Shown here one piece after another: positions 55,661 through 64,000 of a stretch of 64,000 nt of DNA. The notes below the pieces were generated by a model, which saw only the letters and a list, made by a program, of their open reading frames with translations, had not been told where the DNA came from and ran no database searches. Within the stretch, counting starts at the first letter, position 1. The number at the start of each line of letters is the position of its first letter. Location: positions 124,001 through 188,000 of the forward strand of contig NCSJ02000025.1 in assembly GCA_002812745.2 (NCBI GenBank), in the 5' to 3' direction. Both the position numbers and the translations under genes were made by a program. The DNA is from Scytalidium lignicola (taxonomy: Eukaryota; Ascomycota; Leotiomycetes).

Positions 55661-58600
55661 ATGGGAAAGGCACAGGTAAGGCTAGCAAAAGGTAGGCAAC
55701 ACAATAGAAAATTGCCCAACTGGGGGAGCTGGTGGGAAATTCTCTCTAGGACGGCATCAAGGAAGTCAAAATTGCAACACTTGCAGTTTTTCGCATCCTT
55801 CAGGTGCCATCGTATACCGAAAATTTTGTTCACTCGAGCCGCGCGATTTTTATGCCGGTGGGGGGATGATGGTGAGTTGAACTCTACAGGAGGTCGTTAC
55901 AAGCTACGCCTAGAGTCATCGCAGTCTGGAGCGCATTCGGATATTACAACTGTAATACAGGAGGCAGAAAATAGCGGTATCATAAGAGTAGAAGGAAACT
56001 CATGGGCTCAGTGGTATACCGTGAAAAGCACCTGGAAAAAGCGGTTTGCGAACGAGAATACGTCTGATTGTGCCAAGAGTAACTACTTCGTCATCTTGGG
56101 GCTAGTCATTCATGCCTATCCGGAGGCCTGGAGCGAGATTTGTTGGGAAGAAGTTGAGAATCAACTTTTGGAGGTGATCCGGTCAACGTGTGTCCCCTTC
56201 TTGACGGTTCTCGATGAGGCGGATATCAAAGAGTACCTCGCCCACTATCCAAGGCAAGACTTTATTCATAAGCTAGGGTTTGGAATCAGTTGCTAACTTA
56301 TACATAGTGGCCTCAAACGGCAGTGGTTGATTCTGCTCTTGAAACTGCTACTTAGATTGTCATGGGTGATGAAAAGGAAGACTCCACCGAACTTTCCTTC
56401 CCTGATCTTTAAGGGAATTGAGATTCTTCGTGGCCTTGGAACGGAAGCCTTGGCAGAAGCAAGCTATTTCGACCTCGGAGCATCGATTGTGAAGATCCAA
56501 AATTTGAATGAGACACAACCCTGGGTCGCTGCCGAAGACTTGAATGCCTTGGGACACAGCGAAAGCAAGAGGTCAAATGCTTCCATTGGATTTGCACTCG
56601 CATCATTACCATCCAGTTGGATGACTTTCGACAATCAATCTTACTGGAGTTTTATGCAGTGGAGCCCTTTGTCAAAAACTGCGCCATCTACAATGGAAAT
56701 ATTAGCCCAAGCGGTCTTAGCCGGTGCCTCTTCGTTTATTCAGGTCCCTGGTATAATGTGGCCGGCCCTATCTTTGGAATCCAAAGTGTTGATTGGGTTC
56801 TGCGAAGCAGCAAGAGGGTCTCCTCAAAAAGGATATGAGATCCTTGAAGATCTGATTGAAGAGGTGAAAGTCTCCTATGGCTCTGACTCCATGGAGTTTC
56901 TGCTCTCAGGAATAACTCTGGTGAACTGCTGCAATAAGGCATACGAAGTGAGAGCCGAAGAGATGGGCCGTGCCATTTTCCAAAGCATCTACGGATCACA
57001 TGACCTCCCTGTACGAATAGATGTTCCTCAGCAAACCTATTTCTTGATGGTAGTGGCAGATACCTTTCTCGGCCAAGGAAATTATGCCGGAGCGGAGCGG
57101 CTACTGCAACATGTAATAGAGTACCCGTTCACAGATAACAATACCGAGATGAGTGCGAGGTTGCGACAGTTGAAAATAGGTCGAAGACTGAGGAGATCGC
57201 CTTTAGACATCGATGATTGGAAGATATTACGGCACCTGACAGCTGGTTTCCATCTGGCTACTGACCCTCTCAAATACGAAATTCTTGAAGAAGTGATATG
57301 CTTCGTATCTGTCTTGAACCCCAACGATATACCAAGAGGTCTATTGGAACCTTTGATTTTAGAAACAATAAAATCATTGAGTAATGTTCCTATTAGTGAA
57401 TACGGGGGCTCATCGGCATCGAACAAAAACTTCATAGACAACATCAATACCCTCCAGCAATACAAAAATAAGCTCGACCTGTTCTCACTGACGGGACCGC
57501 AGCTATACTTCTGCAGAATGATAAGAGATAGATTCCATCGCACTACAGTTCAAGTTGCTGAAAGAGTGGGAGCAGCGAATTGGAAAAGATTTCAGAGGAT
57601 CAAAGAGATGTGGGAGGAGGACGACTCGAGTGATAATGTTATTGCGCAGGATGAGAATCAAGATACAGGAAAATCGAAGTTCCATGACTCTGGCATTGGA
57701 TCGTCTATTGGCTCAGAAGCCAAGCTGGCTGGGCATTTTGATTCGGGAGTTCCCCAAGTGGCAAAATCTATAATTTCATTTCGGTCATTCATACAAAACG
57801 AGTATGATGCCGCGGAACTTCCACCAATACCAGCAGAAAACGAAGAGGGGAACAAAATCTGCTTTATTTGCAAGAAAACACTCGAAAATGTCGACACCGA
57901 ATCCCAATGGAGGTCTGTAGTTCTGAAAACATTTCGGTGATAAAGCTAATGAAAATAGATGTCATGCTTTCCTAGATCTCCGACCGTACGTGTGTATTGT
58001 AGAAGGCTGTGATATCAATCCAGTCAAGTTCTCGTCACGATCAGATTTTGCTACACATCTAATGAGTCATCAGCACATCAGCACCTGGATATGTCCAACT
58101 TGCGGCCACTCAAGTGAAAATGAAGACTTGCTTCAAGAGCATCTACAGCAAGTCCATCAATCCTCTCCGAAATATCATGCGCTAATTGAAGAGCGGCAAA
58201 TTTTGCGAGACCTTTCAAGCTAAGAATGCCCCTTTTGTGGAGAAATACCTGGTGCGGCTAGCTTCGTGGGCCACTTGTGTCATCACTTGGAAGAGATATC
58301 GCTTTCCGCTGTCCTAAACGAGGAGGAAGATTTTGGCGAGGATGAGGAAGTGGAATCAAGCATAACCTCTACTTCAACTATTATGTACTCAGGTAGTGAG
58401 GAACTGAAAGACCCATTAGGTGATGAACTGAATGCACTTCCGCCGCCAGCTGGTAAGACACAAGAGCAGATTCGCCTCGAGATGGAACAAGATTACATGA
58501 AAATTCAGCAAAGGCTTCATCGCCGAATCCATGAAATGGAGGAGGCTAAAGCTGAGCGTGAGAAGAAAGAAGCTGAGACGGCTGAGGCTGAAGATGATAA

Positions 58601-58670
58601 GTCTATTGCTGCTGAAGATGGCTGTAAACTTTGGGAGGATAAACTGGAGTGTCTAGAAGATGATGAGTGA
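55661..58670 (+). pseudogene. Helical-repeat protein with C-terminal C2H2 fingers, one premature stop
   Basis: The frame runs from about 55661, through a short intron near 56270-56300 (junction unsettled), on from 56301 to 57912, then 57959-58670. The long middle part is helical with TPR-like stretches (GQGNYAGAERLLQHVIEY, GSPQKGYEILEDLIEEVK). The C-terminus carries KICFICKKTLENV, then CHAFLDLRPYVCIVEGCD, HLMSHQH and WICPTCGHSSENEDLLQEHL, the tandem C2H2-like pattern seen on fungal NLR- and ankyrin-associated proteins. TAA at 58221-58223 interrupts it just before ECPFCGE; CAA-to-TAA would explain it. The remainder, an acidic coiled tail, stays open to 58670. The start codon is uncertain. Head-to-head with the NLR-like gene, so a joint function is possible (inference). 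Confidence 0.6.
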
Positions 58671-59111
58671 GAGAGAAAGTGTGCGGAGGCTGAGGCAAAG
58701 GGCTAGGACTGGGGCTAGTAACTAAATATGTACATACTCGTAACCAAAAACAAGTTTGCAGCGTTGGGCTAGGTAATAAGGGACAGAAACAGGCATAGCG
58801 AAAATTGCTATTGATTTGGATAGTCTGAGACAGAAAGTTTTAAAGGGTCCAGTAATGAAGCGTAGAAGAGATTATCCCCCACGTCGTAGATTTCGTGGAA
58901 GGGGATTTTACTACCAGCGCTTATTAATGGATCCTAGGTTACGAGTTGTTAGCTCAAAAGCCATAATACAAAATTGCTTTGATGTTTATTATGTTTATTT
59001 AAGTCTAAGTAACTGTTTTAAAGGTCGCTTTTGTGATGTATTTTATTTTCCTTATCAACCTATCCAAATGTTACATGTTTCAAAGAAGTTCGTCACTCAA
59101 TAATTAGCCAG
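58671..59111. other. Intergenic between convergent genes
   Basis: No supported gene. The 58816-59103 ORF is basic and AT-rich at its end and has no family features. Confidence 0.45.
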
Positions 59112-61149
59112 TCAGGTAAAATGATGCCAGAATTCGTCGTCCAAATACTGGAAAAGAACCGATCCAGGAGTCAAGAAATCAACGTCTGGAAATGCAAGTA
59201 GAGAACTCTCATTCAATAAAGGCGATCTCAGCGCACCATCCTGATGGTTGCACTGTGCAGCTCTCCTCCTCTCATTAAACTCCTTCATGAGCTGCAGTTT
59301 TGATGCAAGGTCAATAAATATCTCCGGAACACTACGTGATAATAGCTGGTCAGGCTGATGTTGTTGACAGAGTCTGTTGATTTCTTTAATCTGCAGTATC
59401 AACGCATCAACCGTACTGGAGAAGTCAATAATACTCCGCACGTAATCACGGTCCCAACCTTCACCTATGAAAAGTGAAAGCTTTGAAAGTGTCATGAGGG
59501 CATGGCCGATCTGTGCCCAGGTTGTGTACGGACTGTTGAGATATACAGAAGCCGGAAGGGAGTACCAGGCATCGAAGAAGCATTTCGTGGAGTTCAAGCA
59601 AGCCAAGAGCATATTTAGGCGAATAAATGGATAGGTTCCATATTTGATGGTATTGACATTTTCATTGAGGGCAATCTCATAGAGAAAAATCTCAATATTA
59701 TGGTAGTGGATCAGAAGCATCGCTGTAATTTCAGTCTCTCATACTGAAATTAGGGAAATAATAGACTCACATCTGAAAGGCCCATCAAGTAGTAGAGAGT
59801 CTTTGAGTTGGAGTAACTCACTCTCTATAGACTTGACACATGCCCCAATTGGGGCTGAAACACCGAAAGAGAGGTCGAGTTCTTCCACTGCAAGACTGCG
59901 CCCAATTTTATCAGACAGACGATAGAGGTTCATTAACTGTATAAGGTACGCATCGGTTGGGTATTCTGCGGCTTTTGTTATTATATCACAACATTCATCG
60001 GTGTATCGGGTATAATGGATTGGGTCAATATCTCGGGCACACATTGATATTCTGTCTGCGTCAGAATCGCGGCAAAACTAAAGATGGGTATATATCTGCC
60101 GCCTACATTGAAGAGATGTAAAAGCATCCAAGGAACGTCCTTCGTTCTTCCAGAGTTCGAACTACAATACTTTGGCGATCTTGTTCAAAATAGCGGTAAG
60201 CACTTATCCTAAGTTTCGAATTCCCTCTTTGAGTAGGGGCTCTATTCAAGCCAAGATCAATCATCATAGAGGTCATCAAAGAAAGAAGATTAGTCAGTTG
60301 AGAGCCAAGCTTAAGATGAAGATGGTACCTATATTAGTGATCTTATCAGCGGTGTTAGAAACGATATTTAAGACTGGTAGAGGTCGAACCATCCAAGATA
60401 GATCATGATACATTGAAGAAAGTCAAGACTCTGTTCGCCTTTGAGGAGCATGTTGTAACCCACAATCTCCCTGAGTTTTCGCGCCATGGATGACTGTCGA
60501 TCAATGTCGTGTCCACAGGCCACCATCATAATGGCCATGTTTAGATAAGGTTTTGTTTGCCTAAGCTCCGCGGAACTAATAGTGGAAGCCACTACGATGA
60601 ACGGAAAGTGTGCTGCCATATCGTTGCGAAACACATCCAGCATAAAACTTGCTTCACTATCACTTGTAATAAAATGTTCAGCACATTCTACGGGATTGAG
60701 GGGGGTCGATTGATTGAGTAAAGTCGGGTTGGGTAGGAGGCTGTCTTGATCCCTTCTGCCTCTGATTCGCTCAGACGCCTCTAGAATCGCTGTCACTCCG
60801 TCGAGTTTCTCTTCTAGCCTTGCAACGTCACTACATGGAGCACGATTTTGTAAGCTTGCTGTCAGATATGGGGTGCATAGGCCGTGTAATGCTCACGATA
60901 TCTTTTTCCCCTTACGTTTGTGTGCTCCTGGCACCTGCGTGAGGCACTCCTTCTTCAAGCGACGACACCTATAAAGAAGTTTAACCAATGCATCAAGATC
61001 AACAATTATAAGCAATGGCAATACCGTTTGCACACTAGATTGCCATTCTCGATCTCGCATTTTACCTTTGTGCGGGCGCATGGCACGCAGGCCTTTGGCA
61101 TGCGGTTGATGTCACCATCGCTTTGCGAGGCCGGAGTTGAGCCGGACAT
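59112..61149 (-). CDS. Zn2Cys6 transcription factor
   Basis: The minus-strand exons are 61149-61025, 60968-60897, 60830-60375, 60328-60107, 60051-59771 and 59722-59112, giving 588 residues in phase. The zinc cluster is split by intron 1: C21, C24, C31 and C40 before it, C43 and C50 after it (CX2CX6CX8CX2CX6C). The middle homology region includes FPFIVVASTISSAELRQTKPY, LTNLLSLMTSMMIDLGLNR and RRTFLGCFYISS. Short length and this arrangement match fungal regulators often linked to transporters or secondary-metabolite genes. It is divergent from the DHA2 transporter (355 bp between start codons), so it probably regulates that gene (inference). Confidence 0.88.
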
Positions 61150-61504
61150 CTCTCGACCGGTCTAAGAAGGACAAAAGACCAGCCCGGAATTATATGCAGT
61201 TCTCTCTCAGCGCTTTGGCGCCCGAGTCCGTATGGTCCGTTCCAAAGTTAAAAGGTTGAAGGTGAAGTTGTAGTACAAAATTTACGTTAGTGATATTAGG
61301 TAGGAGAGCGACCGGAGCCGGAATTCCGTGTCCGATCCCGCCCCCTGGCATTGCAGTCGACCCTCTCGACGTACCGTATGGATAACACCATTGAGAATAT
61401 TTAGAGATCACGAGATCGGAGCGGCCGGAGCAGACAGAGAGACCTAAAAAGAGCCATGGAGTTCCTACGATTTTGTTATACCAAGTTGAAATCATTAGAT
61501 AATT
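61150..61504. promoter_or_regulatory. Bidirectional promoter with clustered CGG sites
   Basis: Between the regulator (-) and the exporter (+) lie the palindrome CGGAATTCCG (61319-61328) and several further CGG/CCG triplets around 61312-61345 and 61416-61430. These are candidate Zn2Cys6 sites. No coding sequence is seen. Confidence 0.6.
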
Positions 61505-63685
61505 ATGGAAAATCCAGAAGCTCCAGCACAAGTGAAAAGGTTGGAAAACCAGAACCAAGACGATGATGTGGAGACTAGAAAGGAAGGAGATTCTATGGCC
61601 TCGAGATCATTAGATACCCATTCTACAACCAAAGATGATCAATCTGAAAACCAAACAGCAAATACCACGGAGCCTGATCCAACGGTCCTAACTGGTGCCA
61701 AGCTGTACATTCTCTTCGCCGGCATCTTCTCTTCAGTTTTTCTGATGTCCCTCAATGGCTCGATCGTGTCAACCGTCAGTCTAGATAGTTTCAATGATTT
61801 CAAAGATGTGAATTGAGTTGAATGCTGATTTTAATGGAGCAGGCAATCCCCCAAATTACTTCTCGTTTTAACTCTCTCGAAGATATTGGTTGGTATGGAG
61901 CTGCTTATCTCCTTTCTACGCAAGTTCCCCGCTTCACATAAACATCTATATTATGTTAACAATCTGATGCAGATGTTCCGTTCAGCCTTCGACTGGCAAG
62001 ATCTTTAATTTCTTCCCTTTGAAGGTCATATTACGCTGGGTTTTCTATTTGGGGTATGTACGCTAACGATGGGGCTATTAGTACACTTTTATGACTTTCT
62101 TGTCCATCTCCTTTTTAGGATCTCTGATTTGCTCCGTTTCTGTTTCCTCGCACATGTTCATTGTTGGGCGGGCCGTGCAGGGAATTGGAGGCGCAGGCCT
62201 TCTGAGTGGGGCATTCATGGTCATTGCTGCTACAGTTCCAAAAGATAAAAGAGCTGGTAAGTACGATTATCCAATGATATAATTACGCTTAATCCTGATC
62301 TGTACTATAGCATTTATTGGTGTCGGTGTAGGAATATCAACGATCGGATCAGTAATTGGGCCATTAATAGGGGGGGCGCTGACACAGCATGCTTCCTGGC
62401 GATGGTGTAAGTATGTCCCAATACTAAATACTTAAATGTGATGTACTGAAAAGTTCTAATTATAGGTTTCTATATTAATCTTCCGGCCGGTGGCTTTGTT
62501 TTCATTATTCTCGCATGTCTGAGCATCCCAGAGCAAATCGAAAAGAAGCCTGTCAGATCCAATATCAAGGAGATATTTGCCGAACTAGATCTTATAGGAT
62601 TTATACTGTTTGCTCCTGCTTGTATCATGTTCCTTCTGGCATTGACTTGGGGAGGCAACGAGTATCCATGGAACTCGTCAACCATCATCGGATTATTCTG
62701 TGGAGCTTTCGTTACCTTCGTTATCTTTGGGATATGGCAAGTCCATCGCGGGGCGAAAGCAATGATACCGCCACAAATAGCGCGCATTCAACTTGTTGTT
62801 TTCGGGTGCTTCACATCTGCATTTCAGATGGGAGCGCTGTCACTCCTCTCATATTATCTACCACTATGGTTCCAGGTGGTGAAAAACGCGAGTCCTACTA
62901 TGAGTGGTGTCATGATTCTTCCTACTGCCATCTCGCAATGTTTTGGGGCTGTTCTTGCTGGTAGATTTGGTAGGGGTTCTTCTGCTTTAATGAACGAAAA
63001 GAGGATTTGCTGACTAGTAGCAGTACAGTTCATAGGATACGTAACGCCATGGGCGTTAATTGGAAGTATGTTGACAGCGGTGGGCGCGGGTTTAATTACT
63101 ACATTCACTCTATCAACGGGTGCTGGAGCCTGGATTGGCTATCAGATTCTCATTGGGACAGGCCGAGGCTCAGTTCTACAGATGGTAAGAAAACTCATTT
63201 GGAAGTTGGTTGTCTAGTATTTGACTTCACTGACACCCTTAATTTGAAGCCAATTACAGCAATACAATCTTTGCTTCCGGCCAAAGATGTCTCCATCGCA
63301 ACTGCTCAAGTTTTTTTCTGTCAGTATCTTGGGGCATCAGTCTTTCTTTCTGTTGGCCAGACTATCTTTACAAACAGCTTGCGGTCAGCGTTGAAGACAT
63401 ATGCTCCAGATGTCGATGCTGAATATATCATCAATGTCGGCGCAAGAGCAGTGCGGTCTAGTGTGTCGAGTACAGATCTTCCGGAGGTATTGCACGCTTA
63501 CAATCATGCACTCATAAACACATTTGTAAGTCTTGAGAAGTAGATTCGGAAATGAATGGACACTGTTAGCTAACATACTAGCGTAGTACCTTTCCATTGG
63601 TGGATCATGTGCTGCATTCTGCACGAGTCTTGGACTGGGTTGGAGGAAGCTTCCCAAAAAGAAAGGAGAAAAAGAGCAAAGCTAA
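61505..63685 (+). CDS. MFS transporter, DHA2 family (14-TM)
   Basis: Nine exons are read: 61505-61774, 61843-61919, 61973-62024, 62082-62256, 62311-62406, 62466-62969, 63024-63184, 63250-63525 and 63587-63685, giving 569 residues in phase. A hydrophilic Asn/Thr-rich N-terminus of about 65 residues precedes TM1 ([17 protein letters not shown]). Other signatures are [29 protein letters not shown] (motif B/C region), [29 protein letters not shown] and [16 protein letters not shown]. Intron 2 (61920-61972) begins with GCAAGT, a GC-AG intron. The family exports toxins and drugs across the plasma membrane by proton antiport. The adjacent divergent Zn2Cys6 gene suggests inducible expression. Confidence 0.9.
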
Positions 63686-64000
63686 AAGTGTTACTATAGT
63701 ATAATTAGCATAGCCCGAGGTTGTAAGCAATGGATTACTAACACCGAGATTGTAGCTCCAAAAACCTATGGTTTTGTCAAACTAATTCTTGAAAAATTAT
63801 CTTATTATTCAGTTAGTAGCGAGATATATATAAATATAATCCACTAATTAAAGCTTATTATTTAATTAAGCTTAACCTACGATTCGTCTACACTTGTTAC
63901 TGTAACAGGAGAATATTATTTAGCCCACTACATTCCACAGCCTCACAAACTCCTAACTTTCATTCAACCTACCGTGATAGGGATATATTGCATCCTGTCA
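63686..64000. other. Intergenic, right window edge
   Basis: AT-rich 3' flank with no feature that can be supported. Confidence 0.5.

Noticed and set aside
58816..59103. Basic 95-codon ORF
   Set aside because: Its composition looks non-coding, and it has no motif and no splice signals.
1..64000. Secondary-metabolite backbone gene cluster
   Set aside because: Several regulators, exporters and oxidases are present, but no PKS, NRPS, terpene synthase or DMAT motif was found in any frame.
1..64000. tRNA, rRNA or CRISPR features
   Set aside because: No tRNA-like A/B box with cloverleaf pairing or rRNA stretch was noticed by eye, and CRISPR is not expected in a fungal genome. A tRNA scan was not possible.

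Overview
The window is nuclear DNA of a filamentous ascomycete (Pezizomycotina). The evidence is many short introns (about 45-105 bp, GT-AG with CTAAC/CTAAT-like branch sites), four Zn2Cys6 regulators with the fungal spacing, DHA1/DHA2 MFS transporters, an HMT1-type ABC half-transporter, a DUF3112 membrane protein, a GPI-anchored Cys/Ser-rich protein and fungal STAND/NLR-like proteins. Moderate GC with AT-rich patches, TIR elements and CpA-to-TpA nonsense changes mark it as accessory chromosome. Several family matches recall Helotiales (Leotiomycetes), but that placement is an impression, not a result. No PKS or NRPS gene, tRNA or rRNA was seen.

Layout. 1-7.6 kb: 3' end of a DHA1 transporter, a Zn2Cys6 regulator, a truncated STAND-N-terminal protein and an intronless DHA2 transporter, all on +. 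8.6-10.1 kb: a 3' fragment of a flavin monooxygenase and a 490-bp TIR element with TAA target duplications. 10.9-15 kb: a C2H2-like protein (-) divergent from a papain-like-looking protein (+), then a small unknown ORF. 15.3-20 kb: HMT1-type ABC transporter and SMP-30-like propeller protein, both on -. 20.8-28.5 kb: Zn2Cys6 regulator, GMC oxidoreductase and alpha-arrestin, all on +. 29.9-35 kb: DUF3112 membrane protein (-), GPI protein (+), coiled-coil protein (+). 35.7-43.7 kb: STAND-like protein with degenerate P-loop (-), a TIR-bearing MITE region, and an AAA-ATPase pseudogene with five in-frame stops (+). 44.5-52.1 kb: polytopic membrane protein (-), FMO (-), 4-hydroxylaminobenzoate-lyase-like protein (+), Zn2Cys6 regulator (+). 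52.3-58.7 kb: hydrolase-NB-ARC NLR-like gene (-), head to head with a helical-repeat/C2H2 gene (+), each with one premature stop. 59.1-63.7 kb: Zn2Cys6 regulator (-) divergent from a DHA2 transporter (+).

How the genes may work together. The clearest functional group is 44.5-52.1 kb: an FMO and a PnbB-like lyase share a bidirectional promoter that carries three CGGATACGT repeats and an everted CCG/CGG element, with a Zn2Cys6 regulator next door. This fits an aminoaromatic or hydroxylaminoaromatic catabolic or detoxification module, which is inference. The 59-63.7 kb regulator/exporter pair looks like a classical drug-response pair. The STAND/NLR/AAA/C2H2 genes resemble fungal allorecognition or innate-immunity repertoires, and three of them are inactivated by C:G-to-T:A changes.

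Sequence quality. Single N characters sit next to homopolymers. In both genes where an N falls inside coding sequence (SMP-30 and arrestin), deleting the N restores a continuous frame, so these Ns behave as surplus placeholders. All exon boundaries were read by eye from splice consensus and frame continuity. Where stated, exon sums are divisible by three.
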